A DNA stretch of 64,000 bases. It comes from Microbispora catharanthi (GTDB taxonomy: Bacteria; Actinomycetota; Actinomycetes; Streptosporangiales; Streptosporangiaceae). The stretch spans positions 1 through 64,000 of the forward strand of contig NZ_VDMA02000018.1 in NCBI RefSeq assembly GCF_006334915.2, in the 5' to 3' direction. Below the pieces are notes generated by a model. The model had not been told where the DNA came from. It searched no databases and saw only the letters and a list, made by a program, of their open reading frames with translations. The position numbers and the translations under genes were made by a program. Each line of letters starts with the position of its first letter. Positions within the stretch are counted from its first letter, which is position 1. Below, piece after piece: positions 53,750 through 62,007 of the stretch.

Positions 53750-54699
53750 CGGGCGTTGACCTCCTTGTTCGCGGTGCCGGTAAGGGCGAGGAAGACGTCA
53801 TCCAGGTCCGGGGTGTGCACCGACAGCTCCTCGACGTCGACGGAGTGCGCGTCGAGCTGTTCGAGCAGCGCGCGCAACGACCTCACTCCACCGTCGCCGG
53901 GCACCTGCAGGGTCAGCTCTTCGTCGTCCCTCGTCGACCCGGGCAGGATCCGTGCCGCGGCGTCGAGTTCGTCCCGGCCGGTGAACCGCAGCCGGACATG
54001 GCTGCCGGGAACCCGGCGCTTGAGCTCGTCGGCGGTGCCCTCCGCGACCAGCCGGCCCTGATCGAGCACCGCGATGCGGTCGGCGAGCTGGTCGGCTTCC
54101 TCCAGATACTGGGTGGTGAGGAAGATGGTCGTGCCGCCGGCGACCAGTTCCCGGATGATCTCCCACATCGTGCGGCGGCTGCGCGGGTCGAGTCCCGTCG
54201 TGGGCTCGTCCAGGAAGATGATCTGCGGCTCGCCGACCAGGGTCATGGCGAGGTCCAGCTTGCGGCGCATGCCGCCGGAGTAGGACGCCGCCGGTTTGCC
54301 CGCCGCTTCGGCCAGATCGAACCGGTCGAGCAACCGGCCGGCGATTCGTCTGCCCTCCGCCTTGGGCAGGTGCAGGAGATCCGCCATCAGCAGCAGGTTC
54401 TCCTCGCCGGTGAGCAGGTCGTCCACCGAAGCGAACTGCCCGGTGACCCCGATCGCCGCCCGCACCGCCTTGGTCTCCGTCGCCACGTCGTGCCCGGCGA
54501 CGACCACCGTGCCGGCGTCGGGGGCCAGCAGCGTGGTCAGCACGTTCACCGTCGTGGTCTTGCCGGCGCCGTTGGGCCCGAGCAGGGCGAAGATCGTGCC
54601 GGACTTGACGTCCAGGTCGATGCCGTCGAGCACGACCTTGTCCTTGTAGGCCTTTCGCAGTCCCGAGGCCGCGATCGCTGATCCGTTCATGGCGTTCAC
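53746..54699 (-). CDS. ABC drug export ATPase, DrrA-like
   Basis: 317 residues from a GTG; ATG three codons on is an alternative. GPNGAGKTTTVNVLTTLLAPDAG, YSGGMRRKLDLAMTLVG and IIFLDEPTTGLDPRSRRTMWE define the daunorubicin-type export ATPase, with the DrrA-specific C-terminal domain (GTADELKRRVPGSHVRL). First codons and upstream region are duplicated before the P450 at 48528. Distinct from the cluster exporter at 31582, which has a shorter similarity only in the ATPase motifs. Confidence 0.9.
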   Translation of the reverse strand: MNAMNGSAIAASGLRKAYKDKVVLDGIDLDVKSGTIFALLGPNGAGKTTTVNVLTTLLAPDAGTVVVAGHDVATETKAVRAAIGVTGQFASVDDLLTGEENLLLMADLLHLPKAEGRRIAGRLLDRFDLAEAAGKPAASYSGGMRRKLDLAMTLVGEPQIIFLDEPTTGLDPRSRRTMWEIIRELVAGGTTIFLTTQYLEEADQLADRIAVLDQGRLVAEGTADELKRRVPGSHVRLRFTGRDELDAAARILPGSTRDDEELTLQVPGDGGVRSLRALLEQLDAHSVDVEELSVHTPDLDDVFLALTGTANKEVNAR

Positions 54700-54755
54700 G
54701 ATCGCCGACCGCTCTGATACCGGCCCGTTGCCGTGCTGACGCGGCCGCTGACACG
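54627..54755 (-). repeat. Promoter/leader duplication, copy 2 (native exporter promoter)
   Basis: The partner of 48377-48505, in opposite orientation and about 6.1 kb away. It covers the promoter side (54700-54755) and the first 24 or so codons of the ATPase. This copy is attached to the complete gene and so is likely the source. Confidence 0.85.
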
Positions 54756-54923
54756 GACTGTATTGCCCGCTGCGCTCGTCGGGGCGCTCTTATCCGCCGT
54801 CTTCCCTCGTCACGTGCTCGCTCGTTCCTCGCTGCGCGCGTTCCTCAGTCCAGACCGGCGGCGCGCCCCTCCGGCTCGCTCGGGTTGCCCGCTTCGCTCG
54901 TCGCGGTGTTCGGTTGCTCCTGC
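54756..54923. other. Intergenic low-complexity stretch with CGCTCGTT-like motifs
   Basis: 168 bp with no gene. Variants of GCTCGTTCCTCGCTGCG and CGCTTCGCTCGTCG recur, forming a REP-like, C/T-rich block between the divergent-side exporter start and the HAD phosphatase end. No clear operator. Confidence 0.4.
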
Positions 54924-55697
54924 TTATCGGGACAGGGCGAGGTTCACCACGTCGGCGACGGCGCCGTCGGCGCAGGCGCCGACCACGACGTCCGCCGCGG
55001 CCCGGACGTCCGGGTGGCCGTCGCCGACCGCGACCCCGAGCCCGGCCAGCGCGATCATGTCGATGTCGTTGGGGTTGTCCCCGACCGCGGCGATCTGCTC
55101 GAGCGGCACGCCGTGGGCCGCCGCCAGAGCGCGGAGCGCGGTGCCCTTGGTCGCGCCTTCGGGCAGCACCTCCAGGTAGGTGGCCTCGGACCGGACCGTC
55201 ACGGTGCCGGGGATCGCCAGGTCGGGGAGCGGGTCGCCGATCAGCATGCACTTGGTGATCCCACCGGGCGGCAGGGCCGACCAGTCGCCCGGATCCCGCA
55301 GGTCGATGCCGTCGCGCCGGGCGTAGTCCCGCAACTGCGGCACGTCGTGCACGGCCAGCGCCTCGCCGCCGCAGAACGCCACCGGATACACGCCCTCGGG
55401 GAGGTCGCCGAACATCTCCAGCAGCGTCCGCCACGCGCCCGGCGGCAGGTGACGGGAGCGCAGCACCGCTCCCGTGCCGAGGTCCACCGTACGGGCGCCG
55501 TTGTAGAGGATCGCCGCCCCGTCGAGCCCCAGCTCGTCGTAGAACGGCCGGGCCGACAGCTCCATCCGCCCGGTCGCGATGACGACCTCCCCGCCCGCGG
55601 CGCGGAAGCGGCACAGCGCGTCCCTGCTGGCGGGCACCATGGCGAGGTCGCGCCCCACGAGCGTGCCGTCCAGGTCGGTCACGATCCAGCGGATCAC
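54924..55697 (-). CDS. HAD-family hydrolase, Cof/sucrose-phosphatase-like
   Basis: 257 residues from a GTG. Motif I is DLDGTL (Asp nucleophile), motif II ATGR, motif III GITKCMLIGD region with conserved Lys in TKGTALRALAAAHG, and motif IV GDNPNDIDMI. A type IIB cap is consistent with the length. It dephosphorylates sugar phosphates or related metabolites. Last gene of a five-gene minus-strand series with an inositol-phosphatase-like gene (4-bp overlap) and an importer. Confidence 0.88.
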   Translation of the reverse strand: MIRWIVTDLDGTLVGRDLAMVPASRDALCRFRAAGGEVVIATGRMELSARPFYDELGLDGAAILYNGARTVDLGTGAVLRSRHLPPGAWRTLLEMFGDLPEGVYPVAFCGGEALAVHDVPQLRDYARRDGIDLRDPGDWSALPPGGITKCMLIGDPLPDLAIPGTVTVRSEATYLEVLPEGATKGTALRALAAAHGVPLEQIAAVGDNPNDIDMIALAGLGVAVGDGHPDVRAAADVVVGACADGAVADVVNLALSR

Positions 55698-56518
55698 GAG
55701 GCCGCTCCCGCCGCGACCGCCGCCGCGATGTCCGGGAAGACCTCGGCCATCACCGACCCGGCGAGGTCGAACCCGCCGACGCACGCGATGTAGCCGCCGG
55801 GGGTGAAGACGCTGCCGGACAGCGGGACGAACACCCCGCCCGCCTGCGCGACCAGGAGCGACCCGGCCGCGACGTCCCAGGCGTTGATGTTCGTGCCGTG
55901 CGCGACGTCGGACCAGCCCCCGGCGACGTGCGCGAGCTTCAGCGCCGCGCTGCCGGGACGGCGGGTGGTGGCGAAGGCGTGCTGGATGCGGGCGAATCGA
56001 TGCAGCGCGTCGTCGCCCCCCGCGCTGATGTCGCGGGGGGTGGGGTAACTCGACAGCAGCACGGCCTCCCGGTCGGTGCGGGCGCCGGAGCTGCGCAGCG
56101 GCACGCCGTTGCAGAAGGCCCCGCCGAGCGAGGCGGTGTACTCGTCGTCGCGCACGGGGTCGTAGACGACGCCCGCCACCACCTCGTCGTCCACGGCGGC
56201 GGCGATCGAGGTGCAGAAGAACGGCAGCCCGGCCGCGAAGTTCGCGGTGCCGTCGATGGGGTCGACGTACCAGCGGACCTCGCCCTCGCCGCGTACGCCG
56301 CCCTCCTCGCCGACCACCACGCTGCCGGGGCACAGGCGGTCGATGACCTCCCGGATGCGTGCCTCGGCCGCCTTGTCGTGCTCGGTCACCGGGTCGTGGA
56401 AGTCGCGCTTGGTGGTGATCTCGGGCCGCGAGCGGAAGGCGTGGCGGAGCATGTCGCCGACCGATCTGGCCGCCCTGACCGCGATGGCGGCCAGCTCACG
56501 TGAGGTGTTCAGATCCAT
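55694..56518 (-). CDS. Inositol monophosphatase-family phosphatase
   Basis: 274 residues. Metal-site motifs are in order: GEEGG, WYVDPIDGTANFAAGLPFF and NINAWDVAAGSLLVAQAGG. This lithium-sensitive phosphatase family hydrolyses inositol phosphate, fructose-bisphosphate, histidinol phosphate or PAP. Overlaps HAD genes on both sides (4 and 10 bp). With the importer, two HAD phosphatases and iolD/iolB nearby, a phosphorylated polyol is a reasonable substrate. Confidence 0.9.
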   Translation of the reverse strand: MDLNTSRELAAIAVRAARSVGDMLRHAFRSRPEITTKRDFHDPVTEHDKAAEARIREVIDRLCPGSVVVGEEGGVRGEGEVRWYVDPIDGTANFAAGLPFFCTSIAAAVDDEVVAGVVYDPVRDDEYTASLGGAFCNGVPLRSSGARTDREAVLLSSYPTPRDISAGGDDALHRFARIQHAFATTRRPGSAALKLAHVAGGWSDVAHGTNINAWDVAAGSLLVAQAGGVFVPLSGSVFTPGGYIACVGGFDLAGSVMAEVFPDIAAAVAAGAAS

Positions 56519-57273
56519 GTCTCCTCCAGAAGGGTCAGCAGGCCGCGCGGGTCCTCCACGGTCGCCTGGGGGCTCTGGCGCACCCGGTAGGGGATCTTGT
56601 CGGTGCTGCCGGAGACCATCAGGACGGTCGCCCCGACTCCGGCGCGGGCGCCGCACACCACGTCGCGGTCGTAGTTGTCGCCGACGTACCAGACCTGGGC
56701 GGGGTCGGCGCCCAGCGCCCGGCAGGCGATCCAGATCATCTCGGGGTTGGGCTTGCGCACGCCGACCTCGTCGCTGTAGACCTGCACGGCCACTTGGCGG
56801 TCGAGCCCGGCCGTCGTCATGAAGTCGCGGTGGACGACGCCGCACAGCGCGTTGCTGACGACCGCCGGAGTGACGCCGTTCGCCCAGCAGGCCTCCAGCA
56901 GCTCCTCCATCCCCGGCCGGAGCTTGCGCCCGCTGCGCAGCTCGCCCATCCGCCGGCACAGCGGGGTCGCCTCGGCGGTCACCAGGGTGCGGGCCTGCTC
57001 GGGCCAGTCGCCCCCGACGTAGTCGGCCCAGAACTCCCGGTGCGTCATCTCCTCGGGCGCGAAGCGCCGGGAGGTCGAGTCCTTCCAGTACTTGTCGGCG
57101 CGCGCGCCCGCCCGGATGTCGGTCTCGACCTCCTCGACGGTGAGGCCGTCGAACCCCGCACGGCGCAGGAGCCCGTGCACCTCGGCGGCGAGCTCGGCCG
57201 CCCAGGACGGGCGGCGGGTGGTCTCCACGATCACACCGCCGAAGTCCAGCAACAACGCCACGGGCCTGATCAC
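56509..57273 (-). CDS. HAD-family phosphatase (haloacid dehalogenase subfamily IA)
   Basis: 254 residues from a GTG. Motif I is LLLDFGGVI, with a helical cap, motif II VVSNAL, motif III VRKPNPEMI and motif IV YVGDNYDRDV, all intact. Typical substrates are small sugar or polyol phosphates. It overlaps the importer ATPase by 4 bp upstream and the inositol-phosphatase-like gene by 10 bp downstream, so is co-transcribed with both. Confidence 0.88.
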   Translation of the reverse strand: MIRPVALLLDFGGVIVETTRRPSWAAELAAEVHGLLRRAGFDGLTVEEVETDIRAGARADKYWKDSTSRRFAPEEMTHREFWADYVGGDWPEQARTLVTAEATPLCRRMGELRSGRKLRPGMEELLEACWANGVTPAVVSNALCGVVHRDFMTTAGLDRQVAVQVYSDEVGVRKPNPEMIWIACRALGADPAQVWYVGDNYDRDVVCGARAGVGATVLMVSGSTDKIPYRVRQSPQATVEDPRGLLTLLEETWI

Positions 57274-58400
57274 GCCACCGCCCCCTTCGCCGGAGACGCG
57301 GCTCCGTCCCAGGCGGACAGCCGCGCGCCGTCCGCGCCGAACAGGTGCATCCGCTCGGTCCAGCAGGTCACCACGTCGCCGGGGGCCGCCTCGACCGGGG
57401 TGTAGGACACCGCGTAGAGCTCGGTGTCGAGCACGCGCAGCCGTACGGTCCAGGACGACCCGGCGGGCAGCACGGCCTCGACGACGGCCTCCTCGCACCA
57501 GGTGGCGCCGGGCGGCGGCCCGAGGCGCAGCGCCTCGGGCCGGATGCCGACGGCCGTCGGCGAGCACTGCGCTCCTTCAAGACTCCCGGGCACACGGGAC
57601 TCGGCGAAGCGCAGCAGCGACCCGGCCAGGCCGGCGGGGGAGGGCCCGACGTCGACGATCGCCATCGGCGGGCTGCCGACGAACTCGGCGACGAAGCGGT
57701 TGGCGGGCCGGTCGTACATGTCCATGGGCGCGGCCACCTGCTGCAGCTCGCCCTCGTTCATCACCGCGACGTCGGTGGCCATGGTGAGGGCCTCCAGCTG
57801 GTCGTGGGTGACGAAGACGATCGTCGCGCCGGACTCCTCGTGGATGCGCTTGAGCTCGGCGCGCATCTCCAGGCGCAGCCGGGCGTCGAGGTTCGACAGC
57901 GGCTCGTCGAGCAGCAGCACCGACGGGTTGACGGCGAGCATGCGGGCGAGCGCGACGCGCTGCTGCTGGCCGCCGGACAACTGGGAGGGATAGCGGTCCA
58001 TGGCGGCGTCGACGTGCACCATCTTCAGCGCGGCCTCGGCCCTGGCCCTGCGCTCGACGGCGGGCACCTTGCGCATGCGCAGGCCGAACTCCACGTTGTC
58101 GCGCACGGACAGGTGGGGCCACAGCGCGTAGTTCTGGAAGACCAGGCCCATGCCGCGCTTTTCCGGCGGGACGTACAGGCCGCGCTCGACGGAGTCGAGC
58201 ACCCTGTCTCCCACGGCGATGGTGCCGGCCGTGGGCTGTTCGAGACCGGCGATCATGCGCAGGGTCGTGGTCTTGCCGCAGCCGGAGGGCCCGAGGAGGC
58301 ACATGAACGCGCCGTCGGGGACGGTGAGGTCGAGGTTCCTCACGGCGTGCTCGCCGCCGCCGTAGCTCTTGGCGACTCCGGTCAACGTGATGGCTGGCAT
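57270..58400 (-). CDS. ABC importer ATPase, FbpC/AfuC/PotA-like
   Basis: 376 residues. GPSGCGKTTTLRMIAGLEQPTAG, LSGGQQQRVALARMLA and LLLDEPLSNLDARLR are the motifs of the CUT1-like/iron/polyamine ATPase group; TOBE-type regulatory sequence (VGIRPEALRLG) fills the C-terminus. It begins directly after the permease stop. The AfuABC group imports hexose phosphates, FbpABC iron. The phosphatase neighbours favour a phosphorylated substrate. Confidence 0.9.
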   Translation of the reverse strand: MPAITLTGVAKSYGGGEHAVRNLDLTVPDGAFMCLLGPSGCGKTTTLRMIAGLEQPTAGTIAVGDRVLDSVERGLYVPPEKRGMGLVFQNYALWPHLSVRDNVEFGLRMRKVPAVERRARAEAALKMVHVDAAMDRYPSQLSGGQQQRVALARMLAVNPSVLLLDEPLSNLDARLRLEMRAELKRIHEESGATIVFVTHDQLEALTMATDVAVMNEGELQQVAAPMDMYDRPANRFVAEFVGSPPMAIVDVGPSPAGLAGSLLRFAESRVPGSLEGAQCSPTAVGIRPEALRLGPPPGATWCEEAVVEAVLPAGSSWTVRLRVLDTELYAVSYTPVEAAPGDVVTCWTERMHLFGADGARLSAWDGAASPAKGAVA

Positions 58401-60227
58401 CTATCCTCCTAGCCCGGACGCCAGGCTGCTCTTGGTCAGCCGCTGGGTCAGGTACGTCATGGTGAAGGAGACCAACGCGATGACGAGGACGACCGCGTTG
58501 GCGAGCTGGGTGTATCCGTAGTCCACGAGGCCGATCGACAGCGTCGTGAGCAGTTCGGTGCCGGTCGTGGTGAGCATGACCACGATGCTGAGCTCCTTGA
58601 GCCCGGAGATGAACGGCAGCACGATCCCGGTGACGAGCGCGCCCTTCTGGATCGGGAAGATGATCCGCCCCATCCGCTGGAACCAGGGCGCGCCGGCGAT
58701 CTGCGCCGCCTCCTCCGGCTCGCGGCCCAGCTGCGTCATCGCCGCGATGCCCGAGCGCGAGCTGTACGGCAGGTGGGTCACCGCCATGACCAGGATCAGC
58801 AGGAACGTCGTGCCGTACAGCGCGGGGATCGGGCCGCGGGCCACGGCGAACAACGACAGCGACGCGGCGGCGAACGCGATGCCGGGGACGAGATAGGGCA
58901 GGAAGGAGACCTGGCGGAGGAAGAAGGCGACGCGCGGTGCCGTCCCGCGCACCACGACATACCCCACCAGCAGCCCGGCGACCGCGCAGATCACCGAGGC
59001 CAGGCCGACGATGCGCAGGGAGTTCCACGCCGCCGCCCACAGCTCGGAGCCGCGGAAGACGCCGTGCGGGAACCCGACCGCCCCGGGCAGCCGCTCGGCG
59101 AGCCAGTAGTCGAGGGTGAAGGTCGACAGGTCCAGCGGCGTACGGGTGACCGTGGACAGCAGCAGCGTGAGCACCGGGACCAGCACGCTCACCCCGAAGA
59201 CCACCAGGCCGAGCGCGAACGCCGGCCAGCGCACCCGGCGCAGGTCGCTCAGCCGGTCCATGCCGCCCTTGCCGCCGACGGTGACGAACCGGCGGTGCTC
59301 GCGGGTCATCCGGGTGTCGGCGAGCACGATCACCACCCCGATGACCACGATGACCGTGGCGAGCACGGACGCCACGCCCGTGCTGCGGTCGCGGATCGAC
59401 TGGAACAGCCCCGTCGACAGCACCCGGAAGTCGGCGGGCAGCCCCAGCACGTACGGCGTGCCGAACGTGCCGAGCACCCGGCCGACCACCAGCAGCACGG
59501 CCGACGACAGCGCGGGGAGCATCAGCGGGATCACGATGCGGCGCACGACCGTGCGCTGCGGCGCGCCGAGGATGCGCGCCGAGTCCACGAGTTGCGCGTC
59601 GATGCGCCGCAGCGCGTTGCCGACCAGGAGCAGCACGAACGGGTAGTAGTGCAGCCCGAGGGTCACGATGATCGGCAACGCGCCGTACGCCAGCCAGTCG
59701 GGCGTGTGCACGCCCTGCGCCTGGAGGAACCCGACCTGACCGCCCGCGCGCTCGTTCTTGAACAGCGTGAGCCACGCCAGCGAGAAGGTCCACGACGGCA
59801 GCATGTAGGGGACCACCAGCGCGCCCGCCAGCCACTTGCGCCCCGGCACGTTGGTGCGGGTCACCAGCCACGCCATGCCGCCGCCGAGCACCAGGGCGAA
59901 CAGCACGGTGCCCAGCGCGACCACCAGCGTGTTGAGCAGCGGCTGCCAGAACAGCAGCCCGCTGATCTGGGAGCGGAAGACCCGCCAGAGGTAGTAGCCG
60001 GTCCACTCGCCGGCCGCCTGCCCGGCGTGCACGTCGTCGCCGTACTGCAGGCGGAAGGCGTCGGACAGCACGGCGACCAGCGGCGCCACGACGAGATAGC
60101 CGAGCACGACGACGAGGATCAGCCCGAGCGCGGCGGTCGGGTCGTGGCGCAGGACGCGGAGCCGATAGAGCAGCCTGCGCGATCTGGGTGGTCGGGGCGG
60201 TGTCTCCGCCTTGGTGACAACAGCCAT
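58401..60227 (-). CDS. Fused double-domain ABC importer permease, AfuB/FbpB-like
   Basis: 608 residues, about 12 membrane helices in two similar halves, each with an EAA loop (AQLVDSARILGAPQRTVVRRIVIPL and LGREPEEAAQIAGAPWFQRMGRIIFPI). This fused arrangement is standard in iron(III)- and sugar-phosphate-type importers. No substrate-binding protein lies nearby on the visible side; it must be elsewhere. First gene of the series with the ATPase and phosphatases. Confidence 0.9.
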   Translation of the reverse strand: MAVVTKAETPPRPPRSRRLLYRLRVLRHDPTAALGLILVVVLGYLVVAPLVAVLSDAFRLQYGDDVHAGQAAGEWTGYYLWRVFRSQISGLLFWQPLLNTLVVALGTVLFALVLGGGMAWLVTRTNVPGRKWLAGALVVPYMLPSWTFSLAWLTLFKNERAGGQVGFLQAQGVHTPDWLAYGALPIIVTLGLHYYPFVLLLVGNALRRIDAQLVDSARILGAPQRTVVRRIVIPLMLPALSSAVLLVVGRVLGTFGTPYVLGLPADFRVLSTGLFQSIRDRSTGVASVLATVIVVIGVVIVLADTRMTREHRRFVTVGGKGGMDRLSDLRRVRWPAFALGLVVFGVSVLVPVLTLLLSTVTRTPLDLSTFTLDYWLAERLPGAVGFPHGVFRGSELWAAAWNSLRIVGLASVICAVAGLLVGYVVVRGTAPRVAFFLRQVSFLPYLVPGIAFAAASLSLFAVARGPIPALYGTTFLLILVMAVTHLPYSSRSGIAAMTQLGREPEEAAQIAGAPWFQRMGRIIFPIQKGALVTGIVLPFISGLKELSIVVMLTTTGTELLTTLSIGLVDYGYTQLANAVVLVIALVSFTMTYLTQRLTKSSLASGLGG

Positions 60228-60370
60228 GGGGGGTACTTCCTTCGAGGTCGGGGACCGCCGCGGTGCGGGGCCCCGCTTTCAGGGTTGGCGGGAAGTCGGG
60301 AAGGGGCGGGGAACGGGCCGTCGGGGTTTCGGGCGCGGCGGAGCGGGGTTTCCGCCTGGTGGGACGCGGC

Positions 60371-61030
60371 TCAGTGGCTGCGTTTGAGCATGGCGTCGGC
60401 GAGCGCGTCGGCGGCCTCGCCGAGCCGCCGGCCCACCGCGTCGAGGCGGCCCAGCAACTCGCGCTCGCGCAGCGTCTCCATCCGCAGCGGGCCGCTGAAC
60501 AGCTCGGCGAGCCGGGCCTGGCACAGCTGCCGCAGGCGGTTGCAGCACTTGCGGGTGGCGAGCACGGCGACGGTCACCGACCCGGGGTCGTCGAGCATCT
60601 TCAGCACGGCCGCGTCCAGCTCGGCCAGGCCGTCGATCACCGCCTGCAGCGGCTCGACCGCGAAGCCGAGGTCCTCCGGCCCGAACAGGTCGGTCTCGCG
60701 TACGTAGTCGCGGAGGTGGTCGAGGACGTCGTCGATGGACCGGGAGAGCCGGAACAGGTCCTCCCTGTCGATGGGGGTGGCGAGCACCCGGCGCAGGGTC
60801 TCCACGAGCTCGCCCCGCGCCGCGTCCCCCTCGTGCTCCACCTCGGTCATCCGGGCCCGCGCGGCCGGCCGGTCCGTCGCGCCGGTGGCGGTGGCGCGGG
60901 CGAGCCCGGCTCCGTCCCGCGCGACCGCGATCTGCCCGCGGACCAGGTCGACCACCCGCCGTGCCGACCGCCCCCGCAGGTCGTCCCAGGCCCGCGAGAA
61001 CCGGCGGGCGCGCCCGCGCACGCCGGTCAC
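60371..61030 (-). CDS. DUF47/PhoU-like partner of a phosphate transporter
   Basis: 219 residues from a GTG overlapping the PiT stop by 4 bp. A helical bundle with EVEHEGDAARGELVETLRRVLATPIDREDLFRLSRSIDDVLDHL, the DUF47 signature. Such PhoU-like proteins sit beside PiT and regulate phosphate flux. Co-transcribed with the PiT gene. A 143-bp gap separates it from the importer permease. Confidence 0.87.
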   Translation of the reverse strand: MTGVRGRARRFSRAWDDLRGRSARRVVDLVRGQIAVARDGAGLARATATGATDRPAARARMTEVEHEGDAARGELVETLRRVLATPIDREDLFRLSRSIDDVLDHLRDYVRETDLFGPEDLGFAVEPLQAVIDGLAELDAAVLKMLDDPGSVTVAVLATRKCCNRLRQLCQARLAELFSGPLRMETLRERELLGRLDAVGRRLGEAADALADAMLKRSH

Positions 61031-62007
61031 AGCAGCCTGAGCGTCAGCCCCGCGAGGCAGCCCAGCGCCAGCGACGACGGCAGCGTGACCAGCCACGCCG
61101 TTCCCATGTTCACCACTGCCTGCCATCGCACCCTCCGTGCTCCTTCGCTTGCCGCCACGCCGACCACACCGGCCGTGATGGACTGGGTCATGCTCACCGG
61201 GCTGCCGAGGGCCGAGCTGCCGAGCACGGCGCCGGTGGCCGCCGTCTCCGCCGAGACGACGTGCAGCGGCCGGGTGATGACCAGGCCGCGCCCGAGCCGG
61301 GCGCCGACCCGGGGGAGACCCGCCAGCGCCCCGGCGAGGAAGAGCGCCGCGAGGACGGCCATCCACACCGGCGGGACGTGGACGGGGCCCACCCGGCCGA
61401 GCCCGCCGCGGCCCACGCCGATCGCCACGCTCGCGACCGCGATCATCTTCTGGCCGTCGTTCACCGCGTACGCCAGGCACTGGGCCGCGTACGCCAGCAG
61501 GTGGGCGGTGCCCACGAGCCGGGGCATCCGCTGGTAGGACGGCACCCGGCGGGACGCCGTCCCCAGCAGGTAGCCGAGGACCAGCCCGGCCAGGGGCGCC
61601 CCGGCCCCGACCGCGAGGACGGTGGCCACCCCCCGCCACGCCACCGGCAGCCCCGCGCCGAGCCCGGCGCCGGTGATGCCGCCGATCACGGCGAGCGTGA
61701 GGCTCGTGGGCAGGCCGCGGCCGGTCAGGATCGCGACCACCGTCACGGCGACCACCACTCCGGTGAGGAACGCCGTCGCCCCCTGCCCGGTGTCCAGCCC
61801 CGCCAGCCGTTCCGTGAACGTCCGGGCGACCGTGACGCCCAGCACGTACGGCCCGGCGAACAGGGCCGCGGTGAGCAGGGCGGCGGCCGTCCAGCCCGGT
61901 GAGCGGGGGAAGCGCAGCCCGAGCCCGATCAGGGTCGCCCCGTCGTTGGCCCCGCTGATCAACGTGAAGAGCACCGCCGCCGCGGCGAACGCGAGCGTCC
62001 ACCCCAT
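61027..62007 (-). CDS. PiT-family inorganic phosphate transporter
   Basis: 326 residues, about 10 membrane helices. The two PiT signatures are GANDGATLIG (near residue 20) and VNDGQKMIAVASV (about 190), related by internal duplication. Low-affinity phosphate/metal symporter in the cytoplasmic membrane. It directly follows iolD (stop and start share a base) and precedes DUF47. It could handle phosphate released by the phosphatases downstream. Lacks a long cytoplasmic loop. Confidence 0.9.
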   Translation of the reverse strand: MGWTLAFAAAAVLFTLISGANDGATLIGLGLRFPRSPGWTAAALLTAALFAGPYVLGVTVARTFTERLAGLDTGQGATAFLTGVVVAVTVVAILTGRGLPTSLTLAVIGGITGAGLGAGLPVAWRGVATVLAVGAGAPLAGLVLGYLLGTASRRVPSYQRMPRLVGTAHLLAYAAQCLAYAVNDGQKMIAVASVAIGVGRGGLGRVGPVHVPPVWMAVLAALFLAGALAGLPRVGARLGRGLVITRPLHVVSAETAATGAVLGSSALGSPVSMTQSITAGVVGVAASEGARRVRWQAVVNMGTAWLVTLPSSLALGCLAGLTLRLL

